From positions 1 through 54,045 of the forward strand of contig JBGSNX010000043.1 of assembly GCA_041739465.1 (NCBI GenBank): a stretch of 54,045 nt of DNA, in the 5' to 3' direction. Shown here in pieces: positions 7,774-19,892 of the stretch. Origin of the DNA: BOKV01 sp041739465 (GTDB lineage Bacteria; Pseudomonadota; Alphaproteobacteria; Rhizobiales; Rhizobiaceae). A program made the position numbers and the translations under genes. The notes under the pieces were generated by a model, which was given only the letters and a program-made list of their open reading frames with translations, did not search any database and was not told the DNA's origin. The stretch's first letter is position 1. Each line of letters starts with the position of its first letter.

Positions 7774-8427
7774 ATGAAAGATAAGCCCATCGTTCCGCCC
7801 TCGCTCCAGCGTGCGCTCGAAATTCCATATTCCGAGCCCGGCATGACCATCGGCTTGCTTGGGGGATCGTTCAATCCACCGCACGAGGGGCATCTTGCCA
7901 TCAGCCTGATCGCCCTCAGGCGCGCAAGGCTCGACCGGCTCTGGTGGCTGGTGACACCTGGAAATCCGCTCAAGGACACAAACGAGTTGGAATCGCTGGA
8001 AAAGCGCATCGAACTGTGTCGCGACATGGCAGACCATCCGCGCATCGACATCACCGCGTTCGAAGCCGAACACCATATCCGCTACACTTGGGACACACTT
8101 TCGCTTTTGAAAAAATTGCGACCAAGGGTGAATTTTGTCTGGGTCATGGGTGCCGACAATCTGAAAGGCTTCCACCGCTGGCAGAACTGGCGGCGCATTG
8201 CCGCGCTGATGCCCATTGTCGTCGTCGACCGGCCAGGCTCCACACTTGCGCACCGTTCAGCGCCTGCAGCGATCAGCCTTGCCCGCTACCGGATCGATGA
8301 AGACGACGCCGCAGGGATCGGCAATGCCCGGCCACCAGCATGGACTTTCCTGCACGGACCGCGCTCGCCACTTTCTTCCTCGGCAATTCGCGCTGCCATA
8401 AAAGCCAAGGCTGGCAAGAAACCTTGA
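7774..8427 (+). CDS. nadD: Nicotinate-nucleotide adenylyltransferase
   Basis: The protein carries the nucleotidyltransferase motif GLLGGSFNPPHEGHLAIS and the C-terminal SSSAIR (ISSTxIR-like). It transfers AMP from ATP to nicotinate mononucleotide in NAD synthesis. I chose ATG 7774 (217 residues). An in-frame TTG at 7732 overlaps the proA stop but lacks a ribosome-binding site; an internal ATG at 7843 is also possible. The segment VWVMGADNLKGFHRW is characteristic. The order proA-nadD-rsfS-rlmH is conserved in rhizobia. Confidence 0.95.
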   Translation: MKDKPIVPPSLQRALEIPYSEPGMTIGLLGGSFNPPHEGHLAISLIALRRARLDRLWWLVTPGNPLKDTNELESLEKRIELCRDMADHPRIDITAFEAEHHIRYTWDTLSLLKKLRPRVNFVWVMGADNLKGFHRWQNWRRIAALMPIVVVDRPGSTLAHRSAPAAISLARYRIDEDDAAGIGNARPPAWTFLHGPRSPLSSSAIRAAIKAKAGKKP

Positions 8428-8598
8428 AAATCGGCCTTTTGAGGTTTCTTCAAATTGTCACCGAATCGCAGCACTGTTATTTCCACGGATTTGGGTGTAA
8501 GTCTGTCTCTCCGATGAGCGCGTTTGGCGCTGTCGGTAAATCCGGATCAAGTCCAACGCGCCTTGCGCAACCGAATGAGGTAAAAACTGGCTACGGCA

Positions 8599-8997
8599 AT
8601 GCAGACAAGGGACGCCGACAGCGGCGTTGCCAACCGGGCGGCAAAAACTGCGAAAGATGCGGTCGACGCTGCCCTTCAAGCGGTGATTGCGAGCCTTGAT
8701 GATTCAAAGGCGGAAACACCAATCACCATCGATCTTCGCGGAAAATCTGCGCTGGGTGACTATCTGGTGATCGCATCAGGCAGATCGCACCGCCATGTCG
8801 GCGCCATCGCTGACCATTTGCTCAGCGATCTCAAGGACAAGGGCTTTGGCGTGCCGCGGGTTGAAGGCCTGCCCAATTGCGATTGGGTGCTGATCGACAC
8901 CGGCGACATCATCATCCACGTTTTCCGCCCCGAAGTGCGCGAGTTCTACGGGATCGAGAAAATGTGGCAGGTGCCCGAGCCGCAGGAAATGCACTAG
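8599..8997 (+). CDS. rsfS: Ribosomal silencing factor RsfS (Iojap)
   Basis: The 132-residue protein contains IDLRGKSALGDYLVIASGRSHRHV, DHLLSDLK and DWVLIDTGDIIIHVF followed by REFYGIEKMW. These are the Iojap/DUF143 hallmarks. RsfS binds uL14 and blocks subunit joining when nutrients are scarce. The 171 nt before the ATG hold no gene; the nearest Shine-Dalgarno-like GAGG is about 18 nt upstream, so the start is less certain than the identity. rlmH begins 11 nt downstream. Confidence 0.95.
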   Translation: MQTRDADSGVANRAAKTAKDAVDAALQAVIASLDDSKAETPITIDLRGKSALGDYLVIASGRSHRHVGAIADHLLSDLKDKGFGVPRVEGLPNCDWVLIDTGDIIIHVFRPEVREFYGIEKMWQVPEPQEMH

Positions 8998-9008
8998 GTT
9001 CAGGTTTA

Positions 9009-9491
9009 ATGCGCCTGACCATCATGGCTGTCGGACGGATGAAATCCGGTCCGGAGACTGAGCTTTTCGAGCGCTACATGGACCGGGCTGGCAAAGCTGG
9101 CCGCCAGTTGGGCATTTCTCTTGTTCGGCAGCAGGAATTTGCAGAATCCCGGCGGCAGGATACGGAAGGCCGCAAGAACGACGAGGCCGCGGTCATGGTT
9201 GCGGCGCTCCCACCCGGTGCGCTGGCATTTTTGCTGGACGAAAAGGGTGAAGACCTTTCCAGCCATTCCTTTTCGACTTTGCTCAGGCAGTCGCTGGATC
9301 GCGGTGTTCCCGACCTGGTTTTCATGATCGGCGGGCCAGATGGCCATGGCGAGGCAGCCAGGATTGGTGCCAGCCGTACCATCCGGTTCGGCAGTGCCAC
9401 CTGGCCGCACCAATTGGTGCGCATCATGCTGGCCGAGCAGGTTTACAGGGCCATCACGATAATGTCAGGTCATCCATACCATCGTGAATGA
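9009..9491 (+). CDS. rlmH: 23S rRNA pseudouridine1915 N3-methyltransferase
   Basis: The 160-residue protein is a SPOUT-fold methyltransferase. It has the glycine-rich SAM-binding loop FMIGGPDGHG, a basic WPHQLVRIMLAEQ, and the terminal YRA...SGHPYHRE that completes the active site in the RlmH dimer. It modifies helix 69 of 23S rRNA in 70S ribosomes. A longer frame starting at 8877 runs through rsfS and is rejected; ATG 9009 gives the usual length. Confidence 0.97.
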   Translation: MRLTIMAVGRMKSGPETELFERYMDRAGKAGRQLGISLVRQQEFAESRRQDTEGRKNDEAAVMVAALPPGALAFLLDEKGEDLSSHSFSTLLRQSLDRGVPDLVFMIGGPDGHGEAARIGASRTIRFGSATWPHQLVRIMLAEQVYRAITIMSGHPYHRE

Positions 9492-9545
9492 TCCCATGGT
9501 GAGTCGCCACAGGCGCGCCACTTTGGCGGCGCACACGAACTGTTG

Positions 9546-10940
9546 ATGCATTGTTTACCTCGATCATTCAGGGTCCGGCGAGACGGTCAGGACGGTCAAT
9601 TGTCACAACGCGCTGCGTATTTTTCCCGGTCGGTTCTGGCATTATCTGCCCTGTTTTTGCTCGCCAGCACGGTGCTGGTTTTACCTCAGGACCTTGAGCA
9701 GCGGCGATCGCAAACGGCCCGCGAACTTTCGGTCATCAACGACCAGATCGTGCTTGGTGAAAAACGCCGCTCCGAACTTGCGACCGAAATCAGCACCCTG
9801 GAAAAGGACCGCGCATCCATCAACAAGGCGCTGATCGAGACTTCGGCGCGGGCACGCAAACTTCAGGGCGAAGTCGGCAAGACGGAAGCCAGGCTCAATG
9901 AACTGAATGTCCAGCAGGACGACATTAAGGCCTCGTTGCGGGGTCGTAGGGCGGTGCTCGCCGAGGTGCTTGGCGCACTCCAGCGCATGGGCTCCAATCC
10001 ACCACCGGCCATTTTGGTGACGCCCGATGACGCGCTTTCATCGGTGCGTTCGGCCATTTTGCTTGGGGCTGTGGTTCCGGAAATCCGGGCTGAAACCGAC
10101 GTTTTGCTGGCAGAACTCACCGAATTGCAGCGAATCGGCAAAGAGATCGAGACAGGCCGGGCCAAACTGGCTGGCGATCTCAATCTGCTTGCCGAAGACG
10201 AAGAGCGCATGGGCCTCATACTTGAAGAGAAGAAGAAGCTCACTGCCAGCGCTCGCACCGAACTTGCCGAACAGAGCGCGCGGGCTGCCGAACTGGCTGC
10301 GCGCCAGACAGACCTTTCAAAACTCATCGAGCAACTGGAACAGGAATTTGTTTCGGTCCGACAGGCCGCAGAAGAGGCCCGTAAAACCGATGAGGAGCGC
10401 ATTGCCAAGGAGCGCGAGGCGGTCGCTGCAGGCAAGCCGCCATCTGCCAAGCCTGATTTCACAGACATGGCCCGCATCGCACCGGCAATGGCATTTGATG
10501 AAGCCAAGGGCCTGTTGCCCCGTCCAGTAGATGGCGTGGAAGTGCGTGCCTTCGGGCAACCTGACACGTTGGGCGAACCGGCACAGGGATTGTCGCTAGC
10601 CACACGCACCAATGCCCGCATATCGGCCCCTGCTGACGGATGGGTGGTGTATGCTGGCCCGTTCCGATCTTACGGACAGCTATTGATCCTGAACGCAGGG
10701 AACGGCTATCATGTGGTTCTGGCCGGGATGGAACGGATGGATGTTCAGCTTGGTCAGTTTGTGTTGGCTGGCGAACCTGTTGCGACCATGGGTGCCAAGA
10801 GAATAGCAGGCGTTGAAGCAACGGGTGTGGATTCAGCCCGCCCTGTGCTCTATGTGGAATTTCGCAAGGATGGTAAGTCAATCGATCCGTCACCATGGTG
10901 GACGGATACAGCCCCGAAGAGAGTTGCCAATGATTCGTAA
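9546..10940 (+). CDS. envC: Murein hydrolase activator EnvC-like protein (degenerate LytM domain)
   Basis: The 464-residue protein has an N-terminal membrane anchor or signal (hydrophobic near residues 29-48). A long coiled coil (about 50-310) is rich in E, R, K, Q and L. A C-terminal LytM/M23 domain follows (about 340-460). The zinc-ligand positions are lost: the HxxxD region reads AQGLSLA and the HxH region reads LYVEFR. That is expected for EnvC, which activates amidases at the division septum instead of cutting peptidoglycan. The start could be ATG 9546 or TTG 9600, which has AGGA upstream. It overlaps ctpA by 11 nt. Confidence 0.9.
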   Translation: MHCLPRSFRVRRDGQDGQLSQRAAYFSRSVLALSALFLLASTVLVLPQDLEQRRSQTARELSVINDQIVLGEKRRSELATEISTLEKDRASINKALIETSARARKLQGEVGKTEARLNELNVQQDDIKASLRGRRAVLAEVLGALQRMGSNPPPAILVTPDDALSSVRSAILLGAVVPEIRAETDVLLAELTELQRIGKEIETGRAKLAGDLNLLAEDEERMGLILEEKKKLTASARTELAEQSARAAELAARQTDLSKLIEQLEQEFVSVRQAAEEARKTDEERIAKEREAVAAGKPPSAKPDFTDMARIAPAMAFDEAKGLLPRPVDGVEVRAFGQPDTLGEPAQGLSLATRTNARISAPADGWVVYAGPFRSYGQLLILNAGNGYHVVLAGMERMDVQLGQFVLAGEPVATMGAKRIAGVEATGVDSARPVLYVEFRKDGKSIDPSPWWTDTAPKRVANDS

Positions 10941-12261
10941 GTTTTCCCTTCTCCTCGCCGGTGCCATGTTGGGCGCCACGTCAGTTCTCGCGCTCATGAC
11001 CGGGATCAGCAATCCCGGCTCGGCCATAGCCGCGGGCGCTTCGACCTATCAGCAGCTTGGTATCTTTGGCGACATTTTCGAGCGGGTCCGGTCGCAATAT
11101 GTCACCGAGCCGAACGAGGAAAAGCTCATCGAGAGCGCCATCAACGGCATGCTTACCTCGCTTGATCCGCATTCTTCCTACCTCAATGCTAAGGATTTCT
11201 CCGACATGCGCGTGCAGACGCGCGGCGAGTTCGGTGGTCTTGGCATCGAAGTGACAATGGAAGACGAACTGGTGAAGGTTGTTTCTCCGATCGACGATAC
11301 GCCCGCAGCAAAGGCCGGGGTTCTGGCAGGCGACAAGATTTCAAAGATTGACGGCGAAAATGTTCGCGGTCTGTCATTGCAGGATGCTGTCGAGAAAATG
11401 CGCGGCGCGGTCAAGACACCGATTGTCCTGACCATCATCCGTGAAGGCGCAGACAAGCCGATGGACATCACGATCATTCGCGATGTCATTCAGGTAAAGG
11501 CAGTCAAGCAGCGCGTTGAAGCCAGCGACATTGGCTACCTCAAGATCACCAGCTTCACCGAACAGACCTACGACAATTTGGAGACCGGCATCAAAAAGCT
11601 GCGTGAAGAAATCGGCGAAGGCAACGTCAAGGGTTACATCCTTGATTTGCGCCTCAACCCGGGCGGACTACTCGATCAGGCAGTCAGTGTTTCGGATACG
11701 TTCCTCGACAAGGGGGAAATCGTTTCCACCCGTGGCCGCAATGACGATGAAACCCGCAGGTATACCGCCCGTGCCGGAGACCTGACCAATGGCAAGCCAA
11801 TCATTGTCCTGATCAATGGCGGCTCTGCCAGCGCCTCGGAAATCGTTGCCGGTGCCTTGCAGGACCACAAGCGGGCGACCATTCTAGGTACCCGTTCCTT
11901 CGGCAAGGGCTCTGTCCAGACCATCATTCCGCTGGGTGCCAATGGAGCATTGCGCTTGACGACGGCGCTTTACTACACGCCTGCTGGAACCTCCATTCAG
12001 GCCAAGGGCATCGAACCGGACATTATGGTCGAGCAGCCATTGCCCCAGGAACTCCAGGGCAAGGTTGAGTCGCGCGGCGAATCCGAGCTTCGCGGCCACA
12101 TTGCCGGGGCGCAGGAAGACGAAAAGGGTTCCGGCTCGACAGCCTATGTGCCGCCGGAAGCCAAGGATGACGTTCAGTTGCAGCACGCAATCGAACTCAT
12201 TCACAAGGTCAAGGTGAGCGAGGCGTTTCCTCCAGACCCAAACAAGGCGATCCCCAACTGA
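10930..12261 (+). CDS. ctpA: Carboxyl-terminal processing protease, S41 family
   Basis: The 443-residue protein has a signal peptide or anchor (MIRKFSLLLAGAMLGATSVL). The N-terminal region contains SLDPHSSYL. A PDZ domain (about residues 90-170, GGLGIEV and AAKAGVLAGDKI) precedes the S41 protease core with catalytic Ser in GGSASASEIVAGAL and Lys in SFGKGSVQ. It is a periplasmic serine-lysine protease that trims tails of exported proteins, often cell-wall hydrolases. ATG 10930 overlaps envC by 11 nt; the envC-ctpA pair is conserved in alphaproteobacteria. A terminator follows the stop. Confidence 0.95.
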   Translation: MIRKFSLLLAGAMLGATSVLALMTGISNPGSAIAAGASTYQQLGIFGDIFERVRSQYVTEPNEEKLIESAINGMLTSLDPHSSYLNAKDFSDMRVQTRGEFGGLGIEVTMEDELVKVVSPIDDTPAAKAGVLAGDKISKIDGENVRGLSLQDAVEKMRGAVKTPIVLTIIREGADKPMDITIIRDVIQVKAVKQRVEASDIGYLKITSFTEQTYDNLETGIKKLREEIGEGNVKGYILDLRLNPGGLLDQAVSVSDTFLDKGEIVSTRGRNDDETRRYTARAGDLTNGKPIIVLINGGSASASEIVAGALQDHKRATILGTRSFGKGSVQTIIPLGANGALRLTTALYYTPAGTSIQAKGIEPDIMVEQPLPQELQGKVESRGESELRGHIAGAQEDEKGSGSTAYVPPEAKDDVQLQHAIELIHKVKVSEAFPPDPNKAIPN

Positions 12262-12285
12262 TCAGCCGAATCAGCTAGTGATTGC

Positions 12286-12316
12286 GCCGGGAGAACATCG
12301 TTTCTCCCGGCTTTTT
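12286..12316 (+). terminator. Rho-independent terminator of the envC-ctpA transcript
   Basis: GCCGGGAGAA (12286-12295) pairs perfectly with TTCTCCCGGC (12302-12311), followed by TTTTT (12312-12316). It begins 25 nt after the ctpA stop. It excludes the in-frame TTG at 12282 as the start of the next gene. Confidence 0.9.
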
Positions 12317-12329
12317 CATTGCAGGATCC

Positions 12330-13493
12330 ATGACTGACGAACTGACCCGGCCGCTAGGCCTCAAAACAAAACCGACGCGCCGCTGGAAGCCTGTCTTTCT
12401 AGGGCTGGCTCTGGTTGCCGCCGGTGCGCTGGCGGGATGGGGTACCGTTGCAATTTTCATGCAGGAAAAGCCGCAGGAAGTGGCGGTAGCAGTCCCTCCG
12501 CAAGATACAGCGCCCAAAGGCGACGTCACGCCACCTGCAGCAGAAGCAGCACAAACGCAGCCTGAAGCCGCAAGGCCGGTGGACCCGGACGCAGCGCCGC
12601 TGGAAGCGGCCATTCCTGATGGCCAGATCACCGAGAAAGTGCCGGTTCCGGTGCCATCGCGCCGCCAGGAGACGGGTCTTGCTCATCTGCCCGATCCTGA
12701 ACTTGTTGAGCGCACGGACCAGGGCGTGGTCCCCAAGCGGTCTTCTGCCGGATTGCGCCCGATGGATGTCTACTCGCGCCAACCAGCTACAGAAGGCAAT
12801 TTCGGCGTTGCCCGGGTGGTTCTGATCGTGGGTGGCGTCGGGATTTCCCAGACCGGTTCACAACAGGCGGTAAGGCAGTTGCCCGGTGCCGTGACACTGG
12901 CATTTGCGCCCTACGGCAACAGCTTGCTGCGCTGGATGCAGGAGGCCCGCAAGAAGGGCCACGAGGTCATGCTGCAGGTTCCCATGGAACCGTTCGACTA
13001 TCCTGCCAACAATCCCGGCCCGCACACCTTGCGCACCGGGGTAGCCGCGGGGGAAGTGTTGGCTGACCTGCATTGGTCGATGAGCCGCATCACCAATTAT
13101 GTCGGGGTGATCAATTTCCTTGGCGGCAAGTTCATTACCGATACCGCTGCGATGAAACCGGTGTTCGATGAACTTGCCGGGCGAGGCCTGCTGTTCATCG
13201 ACGATGGTTCAGTTCGCAACAGCCTGACACGCGAGACTGCAGCACAATCGCTTTTGCCATATGCAAGGGCGCATGTTCAGATCGACGTAACAAGAACCCG
13301 TGCCGAAATCATGAAGCAACTTGAACTTCTGGCCTCCGAAGCCAAGCGCACGGGACTGGCCATCGGCGTTGCCAATGCATTTCCCGAATCCATTGAACTG
13401 ATCGCCCGCTTTGCCGAAGAAGCATCCTCAAAAGGCATTGAGATCACGCCGGTCTCCGCCATTGTCTCCGATCCCGAAGGAAAACGCGGATGA
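12330..13493 (+). CDS. Divergent polysaccharide deacetylase family protein
   Basis: The 387-residue protein has a short cytoplasmic tail, one membrane segment (about residues 23-43), a proline/alanine/glutamine-rich linker (about 50-130) and a C-terminal domain. The domain contains VVLIVGGVGIS, VTLAFAPYGNS, GHEVMLQVPMEP, NFLGGKF and LFIDDGSV. These match the divergent polysaccharide deacetylase family (DUF610), a NodB-like fold facing the periplasm. Genes of this family typically follow envC-ctpA, so a role in envelope polysaccharide or peptidoglycan handling is likely. The activity is unproven. ATG 12330 follows CAGGA; its stop overlaps rppH by 4 nt. Confidence 0.88.
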   Translation: MTDELTRPLGLKTKPTRRWKPVFLGLALVAAGALAGWGTVAIFMQEKPQEVAVAVPPQDTAPKGDVTPPAAEAAQTQPEAARPVDPDAAPLEAAIPDGQITEKVPVPVPSRRQETGLAHLPDPELVERTDQGVVPKRSSAGLRPMDVYSRQPATEGNFGVARVVLIVGGVGISQTGSQQAVRQLPGAVTLAFAPYGNSLLRWMQEARKKGHEVMLQVPMEPFDYPANNPGPHTLRTGVAAGEVLADLHWSMSRITNYVGVINFLGGKFITDTAAMKPVFDELAGRGLLFIDDGSVRNSLTRETAAQSLLPYARAHVQIDVTRTRAEIMKQLELLASEAKRTGLAIGVANAFPESIELIARFAEEASSKGIEITPVSAIVSDPEGKRG

Positions 13494-13993
13494 GCAAGCA
13501 GCTTCCCTATCGCGATTGCGTTGGCGTGATGATCCTCAACGCTGAGGGGCTGGTCTTTACCGGACACCGGAAAATGCTGCCGGAAGCGGAAGAAACCGGA
13601 ACCAGTCATCTGTGGCAGATGCCGCAAGGCGGCATAGATAAGGGCGAGGACCCGCTGAAAGCGTCCCGCCGGGAGATGTGGGAAGAAACCGGCATCAAGT
13701 CCGTTCACCTGCTCGCCGAGGCCCCGAACTGGATTTCCTACGATCTGCCGGAACACATGATCGGTGTCGCATTGAAGGGCAAGTTTCGCGGACAGCGGCA
13801 AAAATGGTTCGCCTACCGGTTTGACGGAGATGAAAGTGAAATAGCCATCAACCCGCCGCCAGATGGCAATCATCCGGAATTCGATGCGTGGAAATGGCGG
13901 CCTATGCACGAATTGCCGGGCCTTGTGGTTCTCTTCAAGCGCAAGGTGTATGAAGAAGTCGTTGCGGCATTCGCTCATCTAGCCGGGAATTGA
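13490..13993 (+). CDS. rppH: RNA pyrophosphohydrolase (Nudix)
   Basis: The 167-residue protein has the full Nudix box, running from GGIDKGED to REMWEETGI (residues about 47-69). Around it are RPCVGVMI-like and SHLWQMPQGGIDKGE, with WRP near the end, as in RppH/InvA. RppH removes pyrophosphate from 5'-triphosphorylated RNA and so starts RNase E-dependent decay; dinucleoside polyphosphates are an alternative substrate. It overlaps the deacetylase gene by four bases (ATGA). Confidence 0.95.
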   Translation: MSKQLPYRDCVGVMILNAEGLVFTGHRKMLPEAEETGTSHLWQMPQGGIDKGEDPLKASRREMWEETGIKSVHLLAEAPNWISYDLPEHMIGVALKGKFRGQRQKWFAYRFDGDESEIAINPPPDGNHPEFDAWKWRPMHELPGLVVLFKRKVYEEVVAAFAHLAGN

Positions 13994-13996
13994 CCC

Positions 13997-14497
13997 ATGC
14001 TTTGCGATGAAATTGTGGTTCGGCCATCAAGAAAATCCGATGAAGGGCGTATCGCCGCTGTCCTTGAAGAAGCCTTTGGACGCCCCTCTGAAGCAAGACT
14101 TGCCCTGTCGTTGATCAAGGCTCCCGATACGACCATCTCTCTGGTCGCAATGTGCAATGATCAGGTGGTCGGCCACGTGCTTTTGACCGCAATCTCGGGC
14201 CCGGCACAGTTTCTGGCACTGGCTCCACTGGCGGTGAGCCCGAATTTTCGGGAAATGCAGGTTGGCTCGGCATTGGTTCGCGAAGCCATCGCGCGGGCGC
14301 GCAAGGCCGGTTTTGACGCAATCTTTGTGCTCGGCGACAATTTCTACTATGAGCGTTTCGGCTTTTCGAGCCCGCTTGCCGATCCGTTTGAAGTCGGCTG
14401 GCAGGGCCAGAATTTCATGGCTCTGGAATTGCGTGAAGCCTGCCTGAAAGGGCTTTCCGGAAAGCTTGCCTATCCGGCGGCTTTTTTCACCAGTTAA
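13997..14497 (+). CDS. GNAT family N-acetyltransferase (YhbS-like)
   Basis: The 166-residue protein has the GNAT core: IVVRPSRKSDEGRI, GHVLLTAI, LAPLAVSPNFREMQVGSALVREA (acetyl-CoA pyrophosphate loop near residues 82-95) and GDNFYYERFGF. It resembles the YhbS subgroup, whose substrates are mostly unknown. It starts 3 nt after rppH, so it is probably the last gene of that transcript. It is convergent with atpC, with only 12 nt between the stops. Confidence 0.88.
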   Translation: MLCDEIVVRPSRKSDEGRIAAVLEEAFGRPSEARLALSLIKAPDTTISLVAMCNDQVVGHVLLTAISGPAQFLALAPLAVSPNFREMQVGSALVREAIARARKAGFDAIFVLGDNFYYERFGFSSPLADPFEVGWQGQNFMALELREACLKGLSGKLAYPAAFFTS

Positions 14498-14509
14498 GCC
14501 AGAAACGGA

Positions 14510-14908
14510 TCAAATTGCTGCTTGCAGTGTCTGCAACTGGCCCAGATATTCTTGGGCCTTGGCACGTGACGCATCATCCTTGGCATCGCGCAGGTCTTCC
14601 TGGGCGGTCTGCACACGGCGTTCGATGCTTGCACGGTCGATATCAGCTACCCGCACCGCCGACTCGGCAAGCAGCGTGCACGCTTCTGGTGTGATGTCGG
14701 CAAAGCCGCCAAAAACCACGTATTTCTCTGGCGCAGTTCCAGGCTTGCCCACAGTCACCACGCCCGGGCGCAGCGAGGTCATGGTTGGCGCGTGGTTGGC
14801 CATGACGGTCATTTCGCCATCTGTTCCGGGGATGACGACAGATTCAACCGTATCGGAAAGCAAAAGCCTTTCGGGGGAAACCAGGTCGAACTTGAATGTC
14901 TGGGCCAT
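14510..14908 (-). CDS. atpC: ATP synthase F1 subunit epsilon
   Basis: The 132-residue protein starts MAQTFKFDLVSPERLLLSD and has IPGTDGEMTVMANHAP and the VVFGGFADI beta-sandwich block. A short helical C-terminus (RVQTAQEDLRDAKDD) follows. Epsilon belongs to the rotor's central stalk and can inhibit ATP hydrolysis. It is the last gene of atpHAGDC, 59 nt after atpD, in the order usual for alphaproteobacteria, where the Fo genes lie elsewhere. Confidence 0.97.
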   Translation of the reverse strand: MAQTFKFDLVSPERLLLSDTVESVVIPGTDGEMTVMANHAPTMTSLRPGVVTVGKPGTAPEKYVVFGGFADITPEACTLLAESAVRVADIDRASIERRVQTAQEDLRDAKDDASRAKAQEYLGQLQTLQAAI

Positions 14909-14967
14909 GTCGCCTCACGATCTCAATGAGACGGACGGCAAATGCCACCCGCCGGTTGTTCTCTCGA

Positions 14968-16638
<1,671 letters not shown>

Positions 16639-16658
16639 CGTCTTGTTCTCCTGGACCC

Positions 16659-17531
16659 TTAGAGCGCTTCAGCGCCCGAAATGATTTCAATCAGTTCTTT
16701 GGTGATCTGCGCCTGACGCTGGCGGTTGTAGGAAAGCGTCAGCTTGCCGATCATGTCCCCGGCATTGCGCGTCGCATTGTCCATCGCCGACATCTTGGCA
16801 CCCATCTCGCCGGCCACGTTTTCAAGGAGGGCCCTGAAAATCTGTACGGTGATGTTGCGCGGAATGAGGTCTTCAAGCAGCGCGCCAACTTCAGGCTCGT
16901 ACTCGTAGATTGCCGATGCGCTTGTTGCACCAGCCTCGCTGGCTGCTGCGGGAATGAGTTGCTGGGCAGTGGGTATTTGCGAAATCACCGACTTGAAGCG
17001 CGCATAGAAAAGCGTGCACACGTCGAATTCTCCAGCTTCAAAAAGCTGAAGCACCTTGCGGCTGATGTCCTGCGCATTCTCAAATCGAAGTTCTTTCACT
17101 TCCCGAAGTTCGACCCGGTCAACGATGTTCTTTGCAAACTCGCGGCGCAGCTGGTCATAGCCTTTTCGCCCGACCGTGATGATTTTCACGGTCTTGCCAG
17201 CGGCAATCAGCTTGCGTGCGTGATCGCGCGCGAGGCGCACAATCGTGGTGTTGAAACCACCGCAAAGACCCCGGTCAGAAGAGCAGACGACCAACAGATG
17301 CGTGTCGTCCTTGCCTGTCCCGCTCATCAACACAGGCGCATCGGCCCCGCTGACATTCTGCGCGATGTTTGCAAGAACGCTCGCCATGCGCTCCGAATAC
17401 GGGCGGGCTGCCTCAGCCTTTTCCTGAGCACGACGCAGCTTCGCCGCGGCGACCATCTGCATCGCCTTGGTGATTTTCTGTGTCGCCTTCACGGAGGCAA
17501 TGCGAACTTTTAGGTCCTTCAGACTGGCCAT
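16659..17531 (-). CDS. atpG: ATP synthase F1 subunit gamma
   Basis: The 290-residue protein starts MASLKDLKVRIASVKATQKITKAMQMVAAAKLR. It has CSDRGLCGGFNT and ends in MDNATRNAGDMIGKLTLSYNRQRQAQITKELIEI, which forms the coiled-coil rotor shaft. Length is typical. It lies between atpA and atpD with short intergenic gaps of 36 and 20 nt. It transmits rotation from the c-ring to the catalytic sites. Confidence 0.97.
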   Translation of the reverse strand: MASLKDLKVRIASVKATQKITKAMQMVAAAKLRRAQEKAEAARPYSERMASVLANIAQNVSGADAPVLMSGTGKDDTHLLVVCSSDRGLCGGFNTTIVRLARDHARKLIAAGKTVKIITVGRKGYDQLRREFAKNIVDRVELREVKELRFENAQDISRKVLQLFEAGEFDVCTLFYARFKSVISQIPTAQQLIPAAASEAGATSASAIYEYEPEVGALLEDLIPRNITVQIFRALLENVAGEMGAKMSAMDNATRNAGDMIGKLTLSYNRQRQAQITKELIEIISGAEAL

Positions 17532-17567
17532 GGTGCCCTCTGACTGCTCCCTTTAGGAATTGCCGGT

Positions 17568-19096
<1,529 letters not shown>

Positions 19097-19097
<1 letters not shown>

Positions 19098-19657
19098 TAT
19101 CCGACCTCTTTGAGGGCAAGCTTGAGCGAAGAAAGTTTCGTACGAAGCGATGTATCGATCTGGCGGGAACCGAGTTTCACGATCATTCCACCGAGGATGG
19201 ACGGGTCTACGGTCTCGTTGACCGATACGTCCTTGCCGACGGCGCTTTTAAGCGCTGCCTTCAATTCTTTTGCCTGTTCGGCACTGAGCTTCTGCGCGAC
19301 GGTGACGTCTGCGGCGGCTTCGCCGCGATGTGCTGCAACAAGCTGGTTGAACTCACCGGCCATGGCCGGCATCGCGAAAAGCCGCCGGTTCTGGGCTACA
19401 ACGCGAATGAAATTGCCAACGAGGCCACCAATTTTTGCTGATTTCAGCAGGGCGTCCACGGCACGAAGCTGGTCTTCGGTTGAAAAAACCGGCGAGCGAA
19501 CAAGGCGCATCAAATCATCGCTGCCGCGCATCAGCGCATCGAAGCGCCCGAGGTCTTTCGCGGCTGCGTCAATGGAATTTCCATCAACCGCCAGCTCGAA
19601 CAAAGACAGCGCATACCTTGCTGCAATTCCCGACGTGATTGATTCGGATGTAGCCAC
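19097..19657 (-). CDS. atpH: ATP synthase F1 subunit delta
   Basis: The protein contains ITSGIAARYALSLFELA at its start, then helices of the OSCP fold, and ends with a strand block (VNETVDPSILGGMIVKLGS). It links F1 to the peripheral stalk. I chose GTG 19657, preceded by AGGAG 11 nt upstream, which gives 186 residues, the usual alphaproteobacterial length. An upstream ATG at 19708 would add 17 atypical residues and has no ribosome-binding site. It is the first gene of the atp operon. Confidence 0.93.
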
Positions 19658-19794
19658 CTGTTCGGGCGCTCCTGGCCGGGGTCTTTTGGCAATCGGAACC
19701 GGCTGCATGCCGCATGCCGGTAAGCCTTTGACCGTTGGGATTGTTTTGGGTGATCGCCAATGCCGTGCAACGACAACCGCCTGAGTTCATGGGC

Positions 19795-19823
19795 GCTCTA
19801 GCACAGGCATCTGCAAGTCGCAA
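19795..19823 (-). promoter_or_regulatory. Candidate promoter of the atpHAGDC operon
   Basis: On the minus strand TTGCGA (19823-19818) is followed by 17 nt and TAGAGC (19800-19795). The -10 is poor, so this is a weak call. A start near 19788 would give a leader of about 130 nt that contains GCATGC inverted repeats near 19705. Confidence 0.3.
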
Positions 19824-19892
19824 TACGAGCGCTTCCACCTTTTGTCGCACCTTTGCCGCAGTTTGGCCGCGTTTTTTTCTGGCAGGCCATTA

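Noticed and set aside
8418..8452. Hairpin at the end of nadD (AAACCT...AGGTTT) as a terminator
   Set aside because: The stem is interrupted and the following tract is TTCTTC, so the support is too weak to call.
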